Below, one piece after another: positions 1 to 8,258 of a stretch of DNA of 16,700 bases; positions within the stretch are counted from its first letter, which is position 1, and the number at the start of each line of letters is the position of its first letter. The DNA comes from an uncultured Eubacteriales bacterium (GTDB lineage: Bacteria > Bacillota > Clostridia > Lachnospirales > Lachnospiraceae), in contig OMSZ01000231.1 of NCBI GenBank assembly GCA_900313855.1, positions 1-16,700 on the forward strand. The letters run 5' to 3'. The position numbers and the translations under genes were made by a program. The notes beneath the pieces were generated by a model. The model searched no databases, was not told the DNA's origin, and worked only from the letters and a program-made list of their open reading frames with translations.

Positions 1-2
1 CT

Positions 3-185
3 GGAATTGGAAATAATGGAATGGGAGGTGCGGCAATGACAGTTAAGGAAATGGAGTTGACTATAATAAAATTCAGATTGAGATTCTGGTGTGCAATAAT
101 GAAGCTTGAGCAGCACATGAAGAAGACGGACAGAAATAATGTGGGGAAAAACATAAATGAAGTTGACGGGGTACTGAATGAATAG
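3..185 (+). CDS. 3' end of an unrecognised ORF, possibly the tail of a gerAA-like gene
   Basis: The reading frame is open from the left window edge to a TAG at 183-185, about 60 codons. The peptide starts with a glycine-rich stretch (GIGNNGMGGAAM) and continues as a basic, hydrophilic tail with no recognisable motif. It ends 24 bases before the next start codon, so the two genes are probably co-transcribed. In many spore formers the order is gerAA-gerAB-gerAC, and GerAA proteins end in a hydrophilic tail, so a gerAA 3' end would fit the position. That is inference from context only; the residues themselves do not identify the family, and the frame could also be non-coding. Confidence 0.35.
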   Translation, partial: GIGNNGMGGAAMTVKEMELTIIKFRLRFWCAIMKLEQHMKKTDRNNVGKNINEVDGVLNE

Positions 186-209
186 ATTAACAGATTTTGA
201 GGTGAAAAA

Positions 210-2120
210 ATGTTCAGTCATAACGGCTTGATTTCGCAAAAACAGGAAAACTGCATATTGGGACTGACGGTTTTTACGGGCAGCATTCTTGTGCTGCCGC
301 ATCTTTTTGTTAGGATGTTTCCACATGATCTGATAAAGGGTATTATCATTTTTCTTATAGAAGCCGTAGTTTATACTTCTGTTATCATCGCATCCGGTAA
401 GAAAGATTATAAGTGTGATGAAAGGACTAATCCGGATGGGGAAAGTGAGCTTGGAAAAAGAGGTTGTGATCGTGAGGAAAGGACTAGCCCGGGTGTTGAA
501 AACAAACTTGGAAAAAGAGGTTATACCTGTGGGGAAAAAGCAAACTCGGGCGGAGGAAGCAAATCCGGAAAAAGAGGTGGTTGGAGGAATATCCTTAATA
601 TTGCACGAGGATATATAAGGCTGATATTTTATATAATTCTTGCCATGGCTGTTCTGTCAGAAGGGCAGGTGCCTTTTGTCGATAAGGAGGCGGGTAATGC
701 TGCCGGCAATCTTATTGTGCTTTTGCCGCTTGTTCTTGTCGCATTATACGGAGCAGGAAAGGATCTTGAAAAGCAGGGAAGGATTGCTGAAATGATATTT
801 GCTGCCGCGATCCTTCCGTATCTTGTAATGCTTTTGTTCGGTATTAAGGATGCAGATCTGCATAGCATTTTTCAGGGTTTATTCACACAGGAAAAAGAGA
901 GTGTATTGAAAGTGGCGGTTAAATGTTATGCCCTGCTTACCTTTGTCGTGCCTGTTGAAATTTATCCGTGGTTAAAAATTAACAAAACAGGCAGGAAGAA
1001 TAATAAACTTATCTCTAGTCTTTCCGTAACAGTCATGCTTATGCTGATCGGGACAGCAGCAGTGATAATGGCGGCTATATGCGGAACTGTCAAAATGGCG
1101 CAGGATGCCATGATATCAATTGCGATAATGAGGTATATCGAGCTGCCCTTAGGAGTGCTGCAGCGCTTTGATGTTCTAATGGTATGGTTTTATATGACCG
1201 GCTGTTTCTTCCTTTTGTGCAGTACAATGTTTGTGCTAAGACAGCAGCTGTTGATGTTCGTTTCCAAAGAAAAGACAGACATATTAATGATTATAACAGC
1301 AGCGGCTTTAATGATTACTGTATATTCACTTCCCCAATATCAGGAGCTTATATATCCGTTTGTTGTATATGGCGCATTTGTTGATGTGCCCTTGTCTGTT
1401 ATTACCTCTGTTAACATAGGGAAGGTAGGTGGCAGAAAGGTACTGCCGGTCCTTGCGGCTGTTTTATTGTCGCTTGGTCTTTGCGGCTGCAGTTCACACA
1501 TAGAAAGCATTGAACAGAGGGATTACGCTACTGTGATCATGATCTTGCCGGTTGATAATGATAAGACTTATGGGACACATTTAAGGTCTGAGGATTATCA
1601 GCAAAATGGTGGTGAGGCAAGAAGGTTTATCTATGTGACTGGCATTGCGAAGGAGCATAGAAACGGCGAGAAGGGCGATGCGGAACGAGTTTATGAGACA
1701 GGGGCGGATGACATAGAGGAATTATACGACATTTACGGCAGAGAGAACGGAAAGGAGCTTTCGCTTTCTCACCTAAAAGCAATTTTAACCGGAGTTAATA
1801 TTTCGGGAGAGAATAGGGATGCCGCATATGGCAAACAGACTATGAAAGACATTCTTGCTGATCTTGATGATGAGGATGAGGTCGCAAAGACCTGTCCGCT
1901 ATTGCTTGTTGAAGATGGGGGAAAGTTAAAGAAGTATCTTTATAACGCAGAAAAGCCTGTCGGGACATATATTTCTGATCTGGTAAGAAATGCCGGAAAG
2001 AATGATGAGAAGATACCAAAGCTTATGGATTATTTAAAAGCGATGGGAGAAAGGACATATGTCAAAAAATATGCGATAGAGTCTGATGATGAATATTTGC
2101 AATTAAAATGTATCAAATGA
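210..2120 (+). CDS. Spore germination protein, GerAB-like permease fused to GerAC-like lipoprotein domain
   Basis: Residues 1-415 resemble GerAB of the amino acid-polyamine-organocation superfamily, with about ten hydrophobic segments. Residues 416-427 look like a lipoprotein signal ending in the lipobox LCGC, with Cys427 as the candidate lipidation site. Residues 428-636 resemble the GerAC N-terminal domain: an acidic ESIEQRDYA segment follows the lipobox, and a LSLSHLKAILTG segment matches the lSHlk region. Separate GerAB and GerAC subunits form nutrient germinant receptors in the spore inner membrane. Here one frame spans both, with no ATG or GTG before the lipobox, so this looks like a true fusion. 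GerAC is normally about 370-400 residues; only about 210 are present, so the C-terminal domain is missing. A three-copy 19-residue repeat (67-123) sits in the loop after the second hydrophobic segment. GAGG at 199-202 supports the ATG. The family call is from pattern recognition. Confidence 0.8.
   Translation: MFSHNGLISQKQENCILGLTVFTGSILVLPHLFVRMFPHDLIKGIIIFLIEAVVYTSVIIASGKKDYKCDERTNPDGESELGKRGCDREERTSPGVENKLGKRGYTCGEKANSGGGSKSGKRGGWRNILNIARGYIRLIFYIILAMAVLSEGQVPFVDKEAGNAAGNLIVLLPLVLVALYGAGKDLEKQGRIAEMIFAAAILPYLVMLLFGIKDADLHSIFQGLFTQEKESVLKVAVKCYALLTFVVPVEIYPWLKINKTGRKNNKLISSLSVTVMLMLIGTAAVIMAAICGTVKMAQDAMISIAIMRYIELPLGVLQRFDVLMVWFYMTGCFFLLCSTMFVLRQQLLMFVSKEKTDILMIITAAALMITVYSLPQYQELIYPFVVYGAFVDVPLSVITSVNIGKVGGRKVLPVLAAVLLSLGLCGCSSHIESIEQRDYATVIMILPVDNDKTYGTHLRSEDYQQNGGEARRFIYVTGIAKEHRNGEKGDAERVYETGADDIEELYDIYGRENGKELSLSHLKAILTGVNISGENRDAAYGKQTMKDILADLDDEDEVAKTCPLLLVEDGGKLKKYLYNAEKPVGTYISDLVRNAGKNDEKIPKLMDYLKAMGERTYVKKYAIESDDEYLQLKCIK
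407..577 (+). repeat. Three tandem 57-bp repeats inside the germination gene
   Basis: Three consecutive 57-bp units (407-463, 464-520, 521-577) each encode 19 residues and end in the same GKRG tetrapeptide (ELGKRG, KLGKRG, KSGKRG). The units are diverged in sequence but identical in length, so the frame is kept. They encode a hydrophilic, glycine- and charge-rich loop between predicted membrane segments 2 and 3 of the GerAB-like half. Such a loop is normally short in GerAB, so this is probably a lineage-specific expansion. Confidence 0.85.
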
Positions 2121-2140
2121 TAAATGGCGGGTAATACTTT

Positions 2141-2169
2141 CATAAAACATATTTTTGCCGGATTAATAT
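2141..2169 (+). promoter_or_regulatory. Possible forespore (sigma-F type) promoter before spoIIR
   Basis: CATA at 2141-2144 is followed after 15 bases by GGATTAATAT at 2160-2169. This resembles the sigma-F/sigma-G arrangement (GYATA, about 15 bases, GGNNANANTW) with mismatches in both boxes. spoIIR is a known sigma-F target in Bacillus, which is why the site was examined. The match is imperfect and spoIIR could instead be read from upstream. Confidence 0.25.
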
Positions 2170-2198
2170 CAGGCAGGTTTAGGAAAGGATGATGTTTT

Positions 2199-3158
2199 AT
2201 GAGAGTGATAAGAGATGTAACATTTGCAATGGTATTGGGAATATTAGGAGGCCTTGTCGTAACGGTTGCCTCCTACTATAACGATCACAAGGAGGGCGGG
2301 GTGATGAATACCCTGCTTGCTGTTGCAAACAGCGCACAGACGATAAGTGACGCATATTCGGATACGGAGGACAAGGGCTATAACTGGAATGTTGATCCAA
2401 ATCTTCTTGCGGGAGGAAGAGTTACGTCTGACAGCGGCGAGTTTATTGACCAAAAGATTCCGGCGCTTTCTGATGCGGTGCTTGCAGCATTTAACAATGT
2501 CACGGGTGCGTCGGCAGACGACATGGTTAAAAGCAAAAGATCATTGACGGTTTTTGATGCTCCGGGAAGAGAAAATGATGTTGTAGCGGTTAATGATGAT
2601 CTGAATACAAAGGCTCCTTACGCAGATATAATGAGGTTTCATGTGAGGGCTAACAGCGATTCGGACGAGGACCAGGAGCTGAAAATGGCAGTAAGGGATG
2701 ACGTTGTATCCATGTTAAAGCCGCTTTTGTCAGAATGCGGGAGTGTCGCTAGGAGCAAAGAGGTTATCATTTCCAATCTTCAGAATATATACGAAACCGC
2801 TGTTAATACCATAACGGAGCAGGGCTATGATTATCCGGTCAAGGTTTATGTTACGGTTGAGGATTTTCCCGCAAAGGCTTATGGGGATCTGACTTTTCCG
2901 GCGGGTAAATATCAGGCGCTTAGGATAGATATCGGCAACGCTCTGGGGAAAAACTGGTGGTGTGTGATGTACCCGCCGCTTTGCTTCATTGATGACGCGA
3001 CGGCGGTAGTGTCTGATGAGGGTAAGGAGCTGCTTAGGGAAAATCTGTCGGAGAAAGAATATCTTGCCCTGTTAAATGATCCTGAAACGAAGATAAAAGG
3101 TGAGTCGGCAATATACAACTATATCAAAGATTTTTTTGACAAAAAGTTGTCCCGATAA
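2199..3158 (+). CDS. spoIIR: Stage II sporulation protein R
   Basis: SpoIIR is the forespore-made signal protein that is secreted across the septum and triggers SpoIIGA to process pro-sigma-E in the mother cell. The family core runs from about residue 145 to 290: MRFHVRANSDSDEDQELK followed by AVRDDVV, and later an NWWCVMYPPLCF segment that is highly typical of the family. Residues 5-25 form a hydrophobic segment fitting a signal peptide or anchor. Between it and the core lie about 110 residues of hydrophilic sequence, making the protein 319 residues, longer than the roughly 220 usual for the family. AAAGGA at 2184-2189 supports the ATG. The gene lies 78 bases after the germination gene. Confidence 0.93.
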   Translation: MRVIRDVTFAMVLGILGGLVVTVASYYNDHKEGGVMNTLLAVANSAQTISDAYSDTEDKGYNWNVDPNLLAGGRVTSDSGEFIDQKIPALSDAVLAAFNNVTGASADDMVKSKRSLTVFDAPGRENDVVAVNDDLNTKAPYADIMRFHVRANSDSDEDQELKMAVRDDVVSMLKPLLSECGSVARSKEVIISNLQNIYETAVNTITEQGYDYPVKVYVTVEDFPAKAYGDLTFPAGKYQALRIDIGNALGKNWWCVMYPPLCFIDDATAVVSDEGKELLRENLSEKEYLALLNDPETKIKGESAIYNYIKDFFDKKLSR

Positions 3159-3161
3159 TAC

Positions 3162-3190
3162 TTTACACCCGCTGTTCGTTTTGCTATAAT
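3162..3190 (+). promoter_or_regulatory. Near-consensus sigma-A promoter
   Basis: TTTACA at 3162-3167 and TATAAT at 3185-3190 are separated by exactly 17 bases, one mismatch from the vegetative consensus. It begins four bases after the spoIIR stop. Initiation would be expected near 3197 and would produce the structured leader that precedes the AI-2E-family gene. Confidence 0.8.
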
Positions 3191-3196
3191 GAAAAA

Positions 3197-3316
3197 AATA
3201 TATTGAATTTAAAGTAATTCTTAATTCAATGGGGGTTAATCTTACAGAGATTGATCTTATAGCAGAGTAGGAGCATGATACTAGAAGATCCTCTTATAAT
3301 ATAAGGGGGTCTTTTT
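3197..3316 (+). promoter_or_regulatory. Candidate cis-regulatory leader (attenuator) or small RNA
   Basis: Between the promoter and the terminator lies a roughly 120-nt RNA with ordered pairing potential. Hairpin 1 pairs 3202-3209 with 3223-3230 (8 bp); hairpin 2 pairs 3238-3242 with 3248-3252 (5 bp). A stem of 9 pairs out of 10 joins 3253-3262 to 3281-3290 around an 18-nt loop. The 3' arm of that last stem shares 3287-3290 with the 5' arm of the terminator, so the two structures exclude each other, as in a transcription attenuator. I do not recognise a known class: no T-box, S-box, c-di-GMP or ykkC-type conserved sequence is visible. It may also be a free-standing small RNA of about 120 nt. 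Confidence 0.5.
3287..3316 (+). terminator. Intrinsic terminator within the leader
   Basis: Positions 3287-3297 pair with 3301-3311 (11 pairs including two G-U) around a three-base AAT loop, followed by five T residues at 3312-3316. It lies about 100 bases before the next start codon, so it would either end spoIIR read-through and a small RNA, or act as the regulated terminator of the leader. Confidence 0.75.
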
Positions 3317-3418
3317 CATAGATAATGGGAATGTTGGCAGCTCTTACATAACGCGGCCGCAATAAGCTTTGATTAATGAGAAGGGTCGCTAATATTGATC
3401 GTTGAAAGGAATTAGAGC

Positions 3419-4675
3419 GTGGGAATTAATGATTTTAAAGGTAGAAAATGGTCAGGATACATATTTGTTGCATTTGCAGCTATAACCTTTTATGTGATCA
3501 TTTCCAATCTGGGCGATGTATGGAAAACGATAACCGCTTTTCTTGGTAATTTCAAGCCGTTGATATTAGGGTGTGTCCTTGCATATCTTATCAATCCGCT
3601 GGCAAAGCTCTATGCGGAGAAGATATTTGTGCGGATGCCCGGGGAGAAGGCACGTTGGACTATTTCTGTATTGCTTGCCGTGGTGACGGTGATAATGCTG
3701 CTTGGCTTTTTATTAGGGACACTTATTCCCCAGCTTATAGACAGCGTTAAGACCTTTGCCGGTAATTTTGATGACTATATTAAGGCGCTTGAGTCGTTAG
3801 CTGAGAAAATGCACATTTCAAAATATGTTGATATGGATAAGCTTTGGGCATCATCGGAGAAGCTTCTTGATAACGGAAAGAATTATCTGCTTAAAAATAT
3901 CGGTAATATTGCAAGCGCTTCCGCATACGCAGGCAAATCATTGCTTAGCTGGGTGCTTGGTCTAATTCTTTCCATTTATCTGCTGCTTGATAAGCAGGCG
4001 GTAAAGAATGGTGTCAAGAGACTTTTCAAAGCCGTTTTTTCAGGAGATAATTATGCCGGAGTTTTGAGGTTCTTTGCAAGATGTGATGAGATACTTGCGA
4101 GATATATTGTTTACAGCCTGATGGATGGAATGATAATCGGTATTATAACTGCCATTTTCATGGCGATCGTAGGAATGCAGTATGTCGGACTGGTTTCGGT
4201 TGTGGTTGCCGTGACTAATCTGATACCTACATTCGGTCCGATAATCGGAGCTGTGATCGGCGGCTTTGTACTTTTACTGGTTAATCCGATACATGCGCTG
4301 GCATTTCTTGTTTTTACATTTATTTTGCAGGCGTTGGACGGTTATGTGATCAAACCGAAATTGTTCGGAGATTCGCTTGGTATTTCAAGTCTTTTGATAT
4401 TGCTTGCGGTGATAGTTGGCGGCAATATGTTCGGAGTTGTCGGTATCCTGCTTGCGATCCCGTTTGCGGCGATACTTGATTTCGTGTATAAGGATTATCT
4501 GCTTGTGTCGCTTGAAAAGCGAAGACGGAAGCTTGATACAGGTACGGGAAGTACTGTGTACGAAGATTCTGATGAGACAGAGGAGGCAGATGGCCAAGAG
4601 GAGTTTGTCACTAAAGGTAAGGTTAAGGAAGCTGATAAAAAGACCACACAAATGCGAAAGAAAAACGGAAGCTGA
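3419..4675 (+). CDS. AI-2E family transporter (PerM/YdiK-like membrane protein)
   Basis: A 418-residue protein with about eight hydrophobic segments (roughly 13-31, 40-58, 81-105, 168-190, 235-256, 258-290, 296-318 and 325-365), typical of the AI-2E/UPF0118 family. The NLIPTFGPIIGA motif and the following DGYVIKPKLFGDSLG segment are family hallmarks. Members have been proposed to export autoinducer-2 or to act as sodium/proton antiporters, so the substrate cannot be assigned. The GTG start is chosen because AAAGGA at 3405-3410 lies eight bases upstream. Residues after about 375 form an acidic, then lysine-rich cytoplasmic tail. A one-base change in the A run at 4661-4665 would extend that tail by about 38 codons. 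It probably heads a unit with the next three genes. Confidence 0.9.
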   Translation: MGINDFKGRKWSGYIFVAFAAITFYVIISNLGDVWKTITAFLGNFKPLILGCVLAYLINPLAKLYAEKIFVRMPGEKARWTISVLLAVVTVIMLLGFLLGTLIPQLIDSVKTFAGNFDDYIKALESLAEKMHISKYVDMDKLWASSEKLLDNGKNYLLKNIGNIASASAYAGKSLLSWVLGLILSIYLLLDKQAVKNGVKRLFKAVFSGDNYAGVLRFFARCDEILARYIVYSLMDGMIIGIITAIFMAIVGMQYVGLVSVVVAVTNLIPTFGPIIGAVIGGFVLLLVNPIHALAFLVFTFILQALDGYVIKPKLFGDSLGISSLLILLAVIVGGNMFGVVGILLAIPFAAILDFVYKDYLLVSLEKRRRKLDTGTGSTVYEDSDETEEADGQEEFVTKGKVKEADKKTTQMRKKNGS

Positions 4676-4787
4676 TACAAAAAACAGCAGAAGGGCAGGG
4701 AAAACGGAAGCTTACACAAAAGCAGAAGGATCCCGGCAAAAGGGAAAGAGCAGCGATTCATATAAGAAGAGAGGAAAACACAATTAA
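4661..4787 (+). other. Out-of-frame basic tail extension downstream of the AI-2E gene
   Basis: The AI-2E gene stops at 4673-4675, but the +1 frame from the run of five A residues (4661-4665) stays open to TAA at 4785-4787. It encodes a lysine-rich tail containing a 13-residue repeat (KTEADTK and KTEAYTK; DNA repeat AAAACGGAAGCT at 4662 and 4701, exactly 39 bases apart). Removing one A from the run would join this tail to the protein. The segment otherwise has no gene or terminator and fills most of the gap to the next gene. Confidence 0.45.
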
Positions 4788-4814
4788 ATTAACAGTATAT
4801 AAAGGAGAAAGAAC

Positions 4815-6092
4815 ATGGATAATTACAACATTGACACCAAATGCGTGCAGGCCGGCTACAGACCGGGTAACGGAGAACCGAGACAGATTCCTATAATTCA
4901 GTCCACGACATTTAAGTATGATACGAGTGAGGATATGGGAAAGCTTTTTGATCTCGAAGCAACGGGTTATTTCTATACCAGACTTCAGAACCCCACCAAC
5001 GATCACGTGGCGGCTAAGATTGCTGAGTTGGAGGGCGGAACCGCAGGTATGCTCACATCCTCAGGTCAGGCAGCTAATTTCTTCGCGCTGTTTAATATAT
5101 GTGAGTGTGGTGATCATATCGTATCATCCGCATCAATATATGGAGGAACATTTAATCTTATCGCAGTTACAATGGCAAAGATGGGTATAGAGGTTACTTT
5201 TGTTTCGCCTGATTGTACAGAGGATGAATTAAATGCTGCATTTAAGGACAATACCAAGGTTGTGTTTGGTGAGACGATAGCTAATCCGGCGCTTACGGTG
5301 CTTGATATCGAGAAGTTCGCCAAGGCGGCTCATGCTCATGGCGTACCGCTTATTGTTGATAATACATTTCCTACTCCGGTTAACTGCCGTCCGATTGAGT
5401 GGGGTGCTGATATTGTTACTCATTCTACTACGAAATATATGGACGGACACGGCGCGGGAGTTGGCGGCGCGATCGTTGATTCCGGTAAGTTTGACTGGAT
5501 GGCGCACAAGGATAAATTCCCGGGACTTACAACTCCGGATGATTCTTATCACGGAATTGTATATGCCGAGAAGTTTGGCAAGGAGGGTGCATTTATTACC
5601 AAATGTACAGCGCAGCTTATGAGAGATTTCGGATGCATTCAGTCTCCACAGAATGCATTTATATTAAATCTTGGTCTTGAATCACTCCATGTCAGAATGC
5701 CGAAGCATGTTGAGAACGGCCAGGCAGTAGCTGAGTTTTTATCAGGACATCCGAAGGTTAAGAAGGTAAGCTATTCGGGACTTTTGTCGGATCCTTATTA
5801 TGAAGTTGCTAAGAAATACCTGCCAAAGGGCGGCTGCGGCGTTGTATCCTTTGAGCTTGAGGGCGGAAGGGCTGCTGCTGAGAGCTTTATGAAGAAATTA
5901 AAGCTTGCCGCAATAGAAACTCATGTGGCAGATGCAAGAACCTGTTGTCTTAATCCGGCGACCTCAACACACCGCCAGATGACAGACGAGCAGTTAGAGG
6001 CGGCAGGAATTCCTGCAGGTCTTGTCAGAATGTCATGCGGTCTTGAGTCAAAAGAGGATCTGATCGCGGACATTTCACAGGCGCTTGAATGA
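4815..6092 (+). CDS. metY: O-acetylhomoserine sulfhydrylase (aminocarboxypropyltransferase)
   Basis: This cytoplasmic PLP enzyme makes L-homocysteine from O-acetyl-L-homoserine and sulfide, the direct sulfhydrylation step of methionine synthesis. The 425-residue length and the order of motifs match the Cys/Met metabolism PLP family: QSTTFKYDTSE near residue 30, TRLQNPTND near 55, a glycine/serine-rich LTSSGQA loop that contacts PLP, and the HSTTKYMDGHG motif in which Lys207 is the expected Schiff-base lysine. The C-terminal DARTCCLNPATSTHRQM and LVRMSCGLE segments are also typical. The choice of MetY over cystathionine gamma-synthase rests on length and the NPT and NCRP segments. AAAGGAGA at 4801-4808 supports the ATG. 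No S-box riboswitch is visible upstream. Confidence 0.93.
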   Translation: MDNYNIDTKCVQAGYRPGNGEPRQIPIIQSTTFKYDTSEDMGKLFDLEATGYFYTRLQNPTNDHVAAKIAELEGGTAGMLTSSGQAANFFALFNICECGDHIVSSASIYGGTFNLIAVTMAKMGIEVTFVSPDCTEDELNAAFKDNTKVVFGETIANPALTVLDIEKFAKAAHAHGVPLIVDNTFPTPVNCRPIEWGADIVTHSTTKYMDGHGAGVGGAIVDSGKFDWMAHKDKFPGLTTPDDSYHGIVYAEKFGKEGAFITKCTAQLMRDFGCIQSPQNAFILNLGLESLHVRMPKHVENGQAVAEFLSGHPKVKKVSYSGLLSDPYYEVAKKYLPKGGCGVVSFELEGGRAAAESFMKKLKLAAIETHVADARTCCLNPATSTHRQMTDEQLEAAGIPAGLVRMSCGLESKEDLIADISQALE

Positions 6093-6131
6093 TCAATTGT
6101 TGAAAACGATAATATACAAGGAGGGTTGCTT

Positions 6132-8044
<1,913 letters not shown>

Positions 8045-8106
8045 TAAGAGGGCTCTTACAAAATTGTAAGCTTAGAAGTCACAATAAAGTCACTTTAGTG
8101 CTATAT

Positions 8107-8143
8107 AATGGAGCAGTGTTTAATGATACTGCTCCATTTTCTT
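8107..8143 (+). terminator. Intrinsic terminator after the beta-glucosidase gene
   Basis: A perfect stem pairs 8107-8117 (AATGGAGCAGT) with 8128-8138 around a ten-base loop, followed by a T-rich stretch (TTTTCTT). It closes the transcription unit that ends with the glucosidase. Confidence 0.88.
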
Positions 8144-8163
8144 ATAAAAATAATACTTTCCTT

Positions 8164-8183
8164 ACGATTTTCTTAAGAATCGT
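8164..8183 (+). promoter_or_regulatory. Imperfect palindrome, candidate operator
   Basis: ACGATT at 8164-8169 and AATCGT at 8178-8183 form an inverted repeat around an AT-rich centre that includes the smaller palindrome TTCTTAAGAA. It lies about 30 bases upstream of the -10 box of the transporter operon, a position suited to a regulator. No regulator gene for this operon is in the window, so the role is inferred from position only. Confidence 0.35.
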
Positions 8184-8212
8184 TAAAGTTGGTAGATTTT
8201 TCGATAATGGAG

Positions 8213-8221
8213 TGTTATACT
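8213..8221 (+). promoter_or_regulatory. Extended -10 promoter of the transporter operon
   Basis: TATACT at 8216-8221 is preceded by TG at 8213-8214 with one base between, an extended -10 element. No good -35 box is found at 16-18 bases, which is tolerated by extended -10 promoters. It lies after the terminator and 38 bases before the first gene of the operon. Confidence 0.5.
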
Positions 8222-8258
8222 CACAATTGGATAATATGAGATTTAAAGGAGGTATGAT

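Noticed and set aside
3351..3369. GCGGCCGC and AAGCTT close together, looking like vector cloning sites
   Set aside because: Both sites are short, no vector or linker sequence flanks them, and the surrounding bases look like ordinary leader DNA before the ribosome binding site at 3405.
4815..4815. Possible S-box or T-box control of metY
   Set aside because: The 140 bases before metY are an open basic coding tail and show no conserved riboswitch core or terminator.
8104..8109. TATAAT before the glucosidase terminator as a promoter
   Set aside because: No -35 box is found at 16-18 bases, and any transcript would run straight into the terminator hairpin.
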